From the NCBI GenBank assembly GCA_964636385.1, contig CAZWSC010000058.1, positions 1 through 11,183 of the forward strand: a stretch of 11,183 nucleotides of DNA. Reading direction: 5' to 3'. Origin of the DNA: CAZWSC01 sp964636385 (GTDB lineage Bacteria; Eisenbacteria; RBG-16-71-46; CAIMUX01). Both the position numbers and the translations under genes were made by a program. The notes under the pieces were generated by a model. The model did not search any database and was not told where the DNA came from. It worked only from the letters and a program-made list of their open reading frames with translations. Within the stretch, counting starts at the first letter, position 1. Each line of letters opens with the position of its first letter. This document shows positions 1 through 6,101 of this stretch, one piece after another.

Positions 1-30
1 GGCCCCGGTACCGCCCCGGGTTCCGGGGCC
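1..30. terminator. GC-rich hairpin at window edge, possible terminator of an upstream gene
   Basis: GGCCCCGG at 1-8 is the exact reverse complement of CCGGGGCC at 23-30, giving an 8-bp stem and a 14-base loop. No T tract follows, so it is not a canonical intrinsic terminator. The gene it would end lies outside the window. It could also be part of a larger element cut by the window edge. Confidence 0.35.
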
Positions 31-79
31 CCGCCTTGTCTGTGACATCCCACACCATGGCAGGCGGCCCTGATCCCGA

Positions 80-108
80 ATGACGCCTCCCCGCGCCTAG
101 GTTAGACT
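80..108 (+). promoter_or_regulatory. Possible sigma70-type promoter of the OmpA-family lipoprotein
   Basis: ATGACG at 80-85 (4 of 6 matches to TTGACA) and TAGACT at 103-108 (4 of 6 matches to TATAAT) are separated by 17 bases. Transcription would start near 115 and give a leader of about 40 bases before the ATG at 156. The spacing is ideal but both boxes are imperfect. Confidence 0.4.
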
Positions 109-155
109 GAACACGCTGACGGACAGGCAGAAGGCATCAACTCAAGGAGCAGAGG

Positions 156-1481
156 ATGATTCGGACAACCGATGCAACTCGGCGGAGCGGCAGAATCGGG
201 ATCCATGCCGCACTGATCCAGGCGATCCTGCTCTTCGCCGGACTATCCCCCCTGCTCCTCACAGGCTGCGCTGCCCGGCGGGTGCCGGGTCTCCCCGCGA
301 TGGAAACACTGGGGGCCTACCGTCAGGCCCTGGATCCGGCCCGATATTCGGGAACTGCGAGAGAGCTGATCGATCAGGCCAGGGCGCACCAGGACTCGGC
401 GCAAGTACTTCTGGACAGGGGGAAGAGATCTGATGCTCATCCGCACCTGGTCCGCTCGCTTGCCGGCTATCGCCTCGCACAGGCTCTGGCCGAGGCGGAC
501 GGGGCGGCACCTCGCGTCGACCGGTGTCTGCGGGCCGTGGAGGAATCCCGCAAGGGCTGGGACAGTGCGATGAAGCTCCTGGTCGAGACGGAGCAGGTTG
601 CACGAAGGTCTGCACCGGGTGTACCGGGGGATCCCGGTGCCGGCGCTCCCTTCCCGGTGCCCAGCCTCCCGGCAACCACATTGAGCGGGACCGGGAGTCC
701 TCCGCTCGAACGAACAGCAGTTCAGGCTCTCTGGAGGGAGTGGGAAATCGAAGCGCGGAAGTGGCGGGTCGCCCGCGCCGACCTGGAACTCACGATGAGG
801 CGGAACCTGGATTGGGCGGCCGCCGGAAAGAACCCTGTGCACTCACGCGCCTTCCTGCACGCCGCCGGCCGCGCGGTGCAGGAGCTGGAGTGCCGCGTGC
901 GGCAGGCAGCGGCCTTCGAGACGTGTGAGCGGGCCGCCGCCAGGGCCGCCGGCTACGGAGAGGCGAGGGACCTCGCGCTGCGGGCCACGCTGGATCTGGA
1001 GCGCGGCCTGCGCGGGGACCTCCGCACCCAGCTGGAGCAGATGCGCGCCGAGGCCCAGACACGACAGGACCGACTGTACGAATCGCTGCAGCAGCTGGAA
1101 GGGGAGTTCGCCCGCATATCGCGCGAGGCGAGGGGGACGATCGTCAGCCTTTCCGACATCCTCTTCGACTTCGACAAGGCGGTACTCCGCCGGCAGGTCG
1201 AGTTCAGCCTGGTCCGCGTGGCGACGATCCTGAACCAGTTCTCCGAGATGAAGATCCTGGTGGAGGGCCACACCGACAACATCGGACGCGCCGAGTACAA
1301 CCTGGACCTCTCGCGCCGCCGCGCGAAGGCGGTCTTCGACTTCCTCGTGGCGCAGGGGGTCGACGCGAACCGCATGACCGTGGAGGGATACGGCATGACC
1401 CGGCCGGTTGCCGACAACGACAACGCCGAGGGGCGGCAGCGCAACCGGCGGGTCGACCTGGTGATCCAGGACTTCAACTGA
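156..1481 (+). CDS. OmpA-family peptidoglycan-associated lipoprotein
   Basis: A 441-residue outer-envelope protein that probably tethers the outer membrane to peptidoglycan. The N-terminus has basic residues, a hydrophobic stretch at about 17-35 and a lipobox LTGC with the acylated cysteine at residue 38. Residues 50-330 are largely helical, rich in Ala, Arg, Glu and Leu and probably coiled-coil, interrupted by a Gly/Pro-rich linker at about 152-184. The OmpA C-terminal domain runs from about 332 to 437: ILFDFDK at 335-341, EGHTDN at 370-375 with the peptidoglycan-contacting Asp374, LSRRRA at 385-390 with the matching Arg389, and the closing NRRVD at 430-434. The start is supported by AAGGAG at 144-149, 6 bases before ATG. 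It is transcribed alone and converges on the reductase gene. Pal is much shorter, so this is a longer OmpA-like protein with a family-specific middle section whose role I cannot name. The function of the C-terminal domain is well established for the family. Confidence 0.9.
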   Translation: MIRTTDATRRSGRIGIHAALIQAILLFAGLSPLLLTGCAARRVPGLPAMETLGAYRQALDPARYSGTARELIDQARAHQDSAQVLLDRGKRSDAHPHLVRSLAGYRLAQALAEADGAAPRVDRCLRAVEESRKGWDSAMKLLVETEQVARRSAPGVPGDPGAGAPFPVPSLPATTLSGTGSPPLERTAVQALWREWEIEARKWRVARADLELTMRRNLDWAAAGKNPVHSRAFLHAAGRAVQELECRVRQAAAFETCERAAARAAGYGEARDLALRATLDLERGLRGDLRTQLEQMRAEAQTRQDRLYESLQQLEGEFARISREARGTIVSLSDILFDFDKAVLRRQVEFSLVRVATILNQFSEMKILVEGHTDNIGRAEYNLDLSRRRAKAVFDFLVAQGVDANRMTVEGYGMTRPVADNDNAEGRQRNRRVDLVIQDFN

Positions 1482-1511
1482 CGGCCCGCGGCCTGCGAAG
1501 CTGTGGGCCGT
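1481..1511. terminator. Inverted repeat between convergent genes, possible bidirectional terminator
   Basis: ACGGCCC at 1481-1487, overlapping the last base of the OmpA-family stop codon, is the exact reverse complement of GGGCCGT at 1505-1511. This gives a 7-bp stem with a 17-base loop. It sits between two convergent genes, where a shared terminator is expected. No T tract is visible on either strand. Confidence 0.4.
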
Positions 1512-1524
1512 CCGGTGCGCCCGC

Positions 1525-2523
1525 TCACGGCCTGCGCCAGTTGACCTCCCGCGCGGGCCTGTTGCCGAGGATCTCCTCGATCCGCTCCATCACCTCATCG
1601 GTGAGTCTCGGGACGACATCGCTCGCGCCCAGGTTCTCCTTCAGCTGCCCGGGCTTCGAGGCGCCGAGGATCACGGTGCTGACATCCGGGTTCTTCAGGC
1701 ACCACGCGATCGCAAGCTGCGCCATCGTGCAGTCGAGTTCCTTCGCGATCGGCTCCAGGGCCTGCACCTTGCGGATCTGTTCCGCAGCCTCGTCCCCCTC
1801 GAAGCGCCTGCGGAGCCACTCGTACCCCGACACTGTCGGACGCGAGCCTTCCGGGATCCCGCCGCCGTACTTGCCTGTAAGCAGACCGCCGGCGAGCGGG
1901 CTCCATGTCGTCGTGCCAAGGCCGATCTCCGTGTAGAGGCGGGAGTACTCGGCCTCCACGCGGTCGCGGTGGAACATGTTGTACTGGGGCTGCTCCATGA
2001 CCGGGGGGATCAGGTGCTCCCTGCGCGCGACGGCGTATGCCTCCATGATCTGCTGGGCGCTCCACTCGCTCGTCCCCCAGTAGAAGGCCATCCCGTTGCG
2101 GATGAGGTCTGTCATCGCCCAGACGGTCTCCTCCATGGGGGTCTCGATGTCGGGGCGGTGGCAGTAGACGAGATCGACGTAGTCCAGGTCCATCCGCTCC
2201 AGGGCGGCGTCGACCCCCTCCATGATGTGCTTGCGCGAGAGGCCGCGGTCGTTTGGCCCCTCTCCTCCCCAGAAGATCTTGGTGGAGACCACAAGGTCCG
2301 ACCGCCTGCAGTCCATGCGGGCCAGAACCTGCCCCAGGATCTCCTCCGCCTTCCCCTGAGCGTAGACCTCCGCGCCGTCGAAGAAGTTGACCCCGGCTGC
2401 ATAAGCCATGTTCACAAGCTCAGCCGCCTCATCCACGCCGAGCTGGGTGCCGAACGTCACCCATGTCCCGAAGGACAGCTCAGAGACCTTCAGTCCTGAT
2501 CTGCCCAGGTGCCTGTAGTTCAT
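1525..2523 (-). CDS. Aldo/keto reductase, voltage-gated potassium channel beta-subunit-like
   Basis: A 332-residue cytosolic NADPH-dependent oxidoreductase that reduces aldehydes or ketones; the natural substrate cannot be read from the sequence. It has the full (beta/alpha)8 length for the family. The catalytic tetrad is visible: Asp49 and Tyr54 (FFDGAEVY), Lys82 (STKIFW) and His122 (YCHRPD). The cofactor side shows WGTSEWS at 149-155, QPQYNM at 178-183, WSPLAGGLLTGKY at 207-219 and the C-terminal VSTVILGASKPGQLKEN at 281-297. The LGRSGLKVS start and the WSPL.GG.LTGKY signature are typical of the Kv-beta/YghZ branch of the superfamily. On its own strand AGGAAG (2532-2537 on the plus strand) lies 8 bases before the ATG. 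It is divergent from the envelope operon and convergent with the OmpA-family gene, so it is transcribed alone. I see no clear promoter for it. Confidence 0.95.
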   Translation of the reverse strand: MNYRHLGRSGLKVSELSFGTWVTFGTQLGVDEAAELVNMAYAAGVNFFDGAEVYAQGKAEEILGQVLARMDCRRSDLVVSTKIFWGGEGPNDRGLSRKHIMEGVDAALERMDLDYVDLVYCHRPDIETPMEETVWAMTDLIRNGMAFYWGTSEWSAQQIMEAYAVARREHLIPPVMEQPQYNMFHRDRVEAEYSRLYTEIGLGTTTWSPLAGGLLTGKYGGGIPEGSRPTVSGYEWLRRRFEGDEAAEQIRKVQALEPIAKELDCTMAQLAIAWCLKNPDVSTVILGASKPGQLKENLGASDVVPRLTDEVMERIEEILGNRPAREVNWRRP

Positions 2524-2639
2524 ATCTCCAGCTTCCTTTCTCCTGATGTCGATCGTCGAGCGCTCTCACCGCGCCGTTCATCGAGGGGTTGCCTGCCGGG
2601 CCGGCGCACCTGCCGGAACCCCGGCGGCCGATACATCTC

Positions 2640-2667
2640 TGGACAGGAGAGCAGGATCGGCTATAGG
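2640..2667 (+). promoter_or_regulatory. Possible promoter of the YVDPGTGS-methyltransferase-sulfatase operon
   Basis: TGGACA at 2640-2645 (5 of 6 matches to TTGACA) and TATAGG at 2662-2667 (4 of 6 to TATAAT) are 16 bases apart. A start near 2674 would leave a leader of about 120 bases. The call rests on box similarity and on its position at the head of four closely spaced co-directional genes. Confidence 0.35.
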
Positions 2668-2677
2668 TTTCAAGAAC

Positions 2678-2693
2678 CGTTCCGGATGGAACG
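2678..2693. promoter_or_regulatory. 6+6 palindrome just downstream of the possible promoter, candidate operator or leader hairpin
   Basis: CGTTCC at 2678-2683 and GGAACG at 2688-2693 are perfect inverted repeats around GGAT. They lie a few bases after the predicted transcription start. The site could be bound by a dimeric repressor or form a leader hairpin in the mRNA. No regulator gene is nearby to suggest which. Confidence 0.35.
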
Positions 2694-2794
2694 AAACTAC
2701 AGGTTGGGCCAGGAAGCTCCCGGAGCCACGACACTGCGTGCGGCCCGCACGCTTGGGCGGCGGAGGACTTGCCGGCACAGGAGGAGAATCGGGG

Positions 2795-3028
2795 ATGTCA
2801 TACCGCAAGGGAGCAGTTCCGGCCGCAGCGGCACCAGGGCTCGCCATCGCGCTCCTGATGCTGGACGCATCGGCCGCAAGAGCGTACGTCGACCCGGGAA
2901 CGGGAAGCATCATCCTGCAGCTCCTCGCCGCCGGGCTTATCACCTGCATGGTCGTGTTCCGCAAGTCGATCGCCCGGATCGCAGGGGTCTTCCGCCGCGG
3001 CAAGGGGCCTACAGACACACAGCCATGA
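2795..3028 (+). CDS. Small secreted/membrane protein with YVDPGTGS motif
   Basis: A 77-residue protein. It has a signal-peptide-like N-terminus (basic residues at 4-5, hydrophobic core at about 8-23, cleavage site ARA at 28-30), so the predicted mature protein starts exactly with YVDPGTGS (31-38). A single membrane helix follows at about 38-56, then a basic tail (FRKSIARIAGVFRRGK) that should face the cytoplasm. The start at 2795 is chosen over the upstream in-frame ATG at 2546 because GAGGAG at 2781-2786 lies 8 bases before it and the encoded signal peptide begins there. Its stop overlaps the start of the methyltransferase gene (ATGA at 3025-3028), which implies translational coupling. I recall small YVDPGTGS proteins as uncharacterised neighbours of methyltransferase and sulfatase-like genes in other bacteria; that is memory, not a search result. 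It may be a membrane partner of the neighbouring enzymes, but its biochemical role is unknown. Confidence 0.8.
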   Translation: MSYRKGAVPAAAAPGLAIALLMLDASAARAYVDPGTGSIILQLLAAGLITCMVVFRKSIARIAGVFRRGKGPTDTQP

Positions 3029-4464
3029 GCCCCGCCGGCACATCCCCCGGCAGGCCTCATCCGCCCGGGCGGCCCTCTGACGCGAACCGCCTGGAAGCCT
3101 CATTCAGGGATCCCGGCGGGTTCATCTTCACGGATAACGGGATCCTCTACAGGCAGATCAACGAGTCCTGCCGGTCGGACTACGAGCTGCTGACGGAATC
3201 CGGCCTCTATGACGACCTGGTCGGCAGGGGGCTCCTCATCCCCCACGAAGAGGTGGAGATCGGCCTCGCCCGCACCGCCTCGGCGTACAAGGTCATCAGG
3301 CCCCGGCCCGTTCCCTTCATCTCCTACCCGTACGAATGGTGCTTCAGCCAGCTGAAGGATGCTGCGCTCCTCACGCTGGAGGTGCAGGCGCTTGCGCTGG
3401 GCCGGGGAATGACGCTGAAGGATGCGAGCGCGTACAACGTGCAGTTCCTCGACGGACGGCCGGTCTTCATAGACACCCTGTCCTTCGCCGCCCGGCGCGA
3501 GGGTTCCCCGTGGATGGCATACCGGCAGTTCTGCCAGCACTTCGCAGCGCCGCTGGCGCTGATCGCGCACCGCGACGCCGCCCTGGGCCAGCTGATGCGG
3601 GTGTACATCGATGGGATCCCGCTCCCCCTGGCGTCGAAGCTTCTGCCCGGGATCACGAAGCTGAGCCCGTCGCTCCAGATCCACATCCATGCGCACGCCA
3701 GGATGCAGGCCAGGTACGAGGGCAGGCCGGAGGCGACGGAGACGACCCGGCGCAGGATGAGCGACCGCGCCCTCGGCACCTTCATCGAGGGCCTGCGCCA
3801 GTTCATCTCGGGCCTGCGGTGGAACCTGCCGCGTACCGTCTGGGGGGCCTACGACGAGAGCGGCAGCTACGATGACGAAGGGCTAAGTCACAAGATGGAG
3901 CTGGTGGAGTCGTTCCTGGGCAGGATCAGGCCTGCGACCCTCTGGGATCTCGGCGCGAATCGCGGGCTTTTCAGCCGGCTGGCGGTCAAGGCGGGAGCAT
4001 TCGCTGTTTCGTGGGACATCGATCCGGTCGCCGTGGAGCTCAACTACCGTGACGTGAAGACCGCCGGTGAGAAGAACCTCCTCCCCCTGCTCCTGGACCT
4101 GACCAACCCCAGCCCCCCGACTGGGTGGGCCAACGCCGAGCGATCCTCCGTGGCCGGGCGCGGCCCAGTGGATGCCTGCATGGCGCTGGCGCTGATACAC
4201 CACCTGGCGATCGCCAACAACCTTCCGCTGGGGAGCATCGCCAGGTACTTTGCGAGCCTGGCCCCCGGCCTGATCCTTGAGTTCGTGCCCAAGGACGATG
4301 CCAGGGTCCGGCAGCTTCTCGCATCGAGGGAGGACATCTTCCCCGACTACACGCGGTCCGGGCTGGAAGAGGCCTTCGGCCGGTTGTACCGTATCGTGTC
4401 CGCCGAGGAGATCCGCCGCTCATCGCGGGTCCTGTACCTCATGGAAAGACGAACGGATGCCTGA
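3025..4464 (+). CDS. Two-domain protein: kinase-like N-terminal region plus class I SAM-dependent methyltransferase
   Basis: A 479-residue, probably cytosolic protein. The C-terminal half (about 290-470) is a class I methyltransferase: SAM-binding motif I LWDLGANRGLFS at 306-317, an acidic end of strand 2 at WDID (Asp331/Asp333), a further acidic strand end at Asp358 and an ALIHHLAI post-motif at 389-396. The N-terminal half (about 25-270) contains LKDASAYN at 131-138 and PVFIDTLSF at 146-154. This matches the D-x4-N and later Asp layout of the catalytic loop and metal-binding Asp of aminoglycoside-phosphotransferase-like kinases (Asp133, Asn138, Asp150). The usual His before the first Asp is replaced by Leu. 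The start is fixed by the ATGA overlap with the preceding gene; the same frame is open to 2509, but that part lies over the intergenic region and the previous gene and looks non-coding. Length and layout resemble rhizobial NoeA-like proteins, which I recall only loosely. It probably acts on an envelope sugar or lipid precursor, which is inference from the neighbours. Confidence 0.82.
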   Translation: MSPAGTSPGRPHPPGRPSDANRLEASFRDPGGFIFTDNGILYRQINESCRSDYELLTESGLYDDLVGRGLLIPHEEVEIGLARTASAYKVIRPRPVPFISYPYEWCFSQLKDAALLTLEVQALALGRGMTLKDASAYNVQFLDGRPVFIDTLSFAARREGSPWMAYRQFCQHFAAPLALIAHRDAALGQLMRVYIDGIPLPLASKLLPGITKLSPSLQIHIHAHARMQARYEGRPEATETTRRRMSDRALGTFIEGLRQFISGLRWNLPRTVWGAYDESGSYDDEGLSHKMELVESFLGRIRPATLWDLGANRGLFSRLAVKAGAFAVSWDIDPVAVELNYRDVKTAGEKNLLPLLLDLTNPSPPTGWANAERSSVAGRGPVDACMALALIHHLAIANNLPLGSIARYFASLAPGLILEFVPKDDARVRQLLASREDIFPDYTRSGLEEAFGRLYRIVSAEEIRRSSRVLYLMERRTDA

Positions 4465-4475
4465 GGAATCGCCTG

Positions 4476-6074
4476 ATGGAAGACCGCAGTTCGGGACCGG
4501 CCGCCTTTGAGGCGAAGACGCACCCGCTGACCGCGTATCTCCACTGCTGGCTGCTCGCCCTCTTCCCAATCCTCTCCGTCTATGCCGACAGCACCTCGCA
4601 GGTCACCCTGCACGACCTGATGGTGCCGGTCGCGGCTGTCGTCGGGACAACCGCACTGCTGTCGGGCCTGGCGATCCTGCTGAGACTGAACGCGGCCAGG
4701 ACAGGGCTCATCATCTCCTGCTTCATCCTGTTCTCCTTCGCCTATGCGGGTGCTATCGAGGCTGCGCGCTCGGCAACCGGCCTCTTCACGGAGAAGCACC
4801 TCGTCGCCAACCGGATCTTCTTCCCGCTGTGGTGCCTCACCCTTGCCGCAGCCGCCTTCGGCATCATCCTGACGCGCAGGCGGCTGCGCCGTGTGGTCAG
4901 CTTCGTGAACCTGGCAGCCTGCATCCTGACAGCCATCGTGTTGATCCGCATCGGCGTCTCGACCGCCCTTCACCATCACGACCGCGGCGGCTCCGTGAGG
5001 GATCCGTTCTCCATATTCACCATGACAGAGCCCCCCTCCCTGTCGCTTCCCGAAGACCCGCCGGACATCTACTTCCTGATGTTCGACCGCTACGCGAGCC
5101 CATCCTCCCTGCGGGAGTTCGACGACTTCGACATCGCGCCGTTCGTCGGCTTCCTCGAAAACCACGGCTTCCATGTCTACGACTCGAGCCTGGCGAACTA
5201 CCTTCTGACCCACATCTCCCTCGCCTCCTCCATGAACCTTCAGTACCTGGGCGAGCGGTACATGGGGCAGAACTTCTACAGGACCCTTGTCGAGAGGAAC
5301 ATCGCCACGAGGGCGCTTCGGAACGCGGGATACCGCTACCTGCACATCGGGAGCTGGCACGAGCCGACGCGGAGAAGCCCCCAGGCGGACAGGATCCTGA
5401 CCGATCCCCTGCTTCTGTCGGAGTTCTCGAAGGCGCTGTTCGGAATGACCCCCTACAGGTTCTTCTTCCTGCAGAACCAGGAGTATCAGCAGGTGAAGCA
5501 CGCCTTCAGCACCCTGGAGAGCCTGCCCGGCGGGGAGGGGCCGAAGTTCGTCTTCGCACACTTCATCTCCCCCCATCCCCCGTATGTGCTGCACGCGGAC
5601 GGCTCGCTGGTCATGCCCTGGGAGCCGCGGCGCACGCGGCGCAAGGGATACCTGGCGCAGGTGCAGTACATCAACCGCAGGCTCGAGCAGCTGATCCCGA
5701 TCCTGCTCCGCGAGTCGGAGCGCCCCCCGATCATCATCCTGCAGAGCGACGAAGGGCCGTATGTCTTCCCGGACGGGGAGTCGCTCACGGAGACCGGGCT
5801 GTGGCGCAGGCGGGCCGGGATACTCAACGCGCTCCACCTGCCCGGTGACGGCATCGAGCCGTGGGATGGGATGACGCCCGTGAACACGATGCGGCTCATC
5901 TTCAACCGCTACTTCGGAACCGACCTGCGGTACCTGGACGACCGGGTATACGGCTGGCCTGACCCGCCGCCCGACGGTGGCTTCCCGGAGCGGGAGCGGT
6001 CGTTCATCTTCGTCGACATCACAGACGAAGTTGGCAATACTGAGCGCCCGGACGGCCGCTCTTCCGGCCGCTGA
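4476..6074 (+). CDS. Membrane-anchored sulfatase/alkaline-phosphatase-fold protein
   Basis: A 532-residue protein with about five N-terminal membrane helices (near 21-37, 47-70, 76-95, 111-133 and 139-160) and an extracytoplasmic domain from about 185 onward. The arrangement is that of LTA synthase and phosphoethanolamine/phosphoglycerol transferases. The soluble domain opens with PDIYFLMFDRYAS at 196-208, with Asp204 where the family has its first metal ligand. Thr245 (YLLTHISLASSMN) is the candidate nucleophile, H362-P366-H367-PPY supplies histidines, and IILQSDEGPY at 420-429 replaces the usual Asp-His-Gly metal motif by Asp425-Glu426-Gly. The start has GAGGA at 4463-4467, 8 bases upstream, and lies 11 bases after the methyltransferase stop, so the two are co-transcribed. 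It probably transfers or removes a phospho- or sulfo-group on an envelope glycan or lipid; the substrate is unknown. The His-to-Glu change may mean altered metal use or may be normal for this subfamily. Confidence 0.82.
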   Translation: MEDRSSGPAAFEAKTHPLTAYLHCWLLALFPILSVYADSTSQVTLHDLMVPVAAVVGTTALLSGLAILLRLNAARTGLIISCFILFSFAYAGAIEAARSATGLFTEKHLVANRIFFPLWCLTLAAAAFGIILTRRRLRRVVSFVNLAACILTAIVLIRIGVSTALHHHDRGGSVRDPFSIFTMTEPPSLSLPEDPPDIYFLMFDRYASPSSLREFDDFDIAPFVGFLENHGFHVYDSSLANYLLTHISLASSMNLQYLGERYMGQNFYRTLVERNIATRALRNAGYRYLHIGSWHEPTRRSPQADRILTDPLLLSEFSKALFGMTPYRFFFLQNQEYQQVKHAFSTLESLPGGEGPKFVFAHFISPHPPYVLHADGSLVMPWEPRRTRRKGYLAQVQYINRRLEQLIPILLRESERPPIIILQSDEGPYVFPDGESLTETGLWRRRAGILNALHLPGDGIEPWDGMTPVNTMRLIFNRYFGTDLRYLDDRVYGWPDPPPDGGFPERERSFIFVDITDEVGNTERPDGRSSGR

Positions 6075-6101
6075 GAAGTCAGGGTAGACAAGGAGACTCA
6101 G

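Noticed and set aside
2509..3024. Upstream extension of the methyltransferase reading frame by about 170 codons
   Set aside because: It runs through the divergent intergenic region and overlaps the small YVDPGTGS gene in another frame. The encoded residues are Arg/Gly-rich without domain features, and the ATGA overlap at 3025 gives a natural start.
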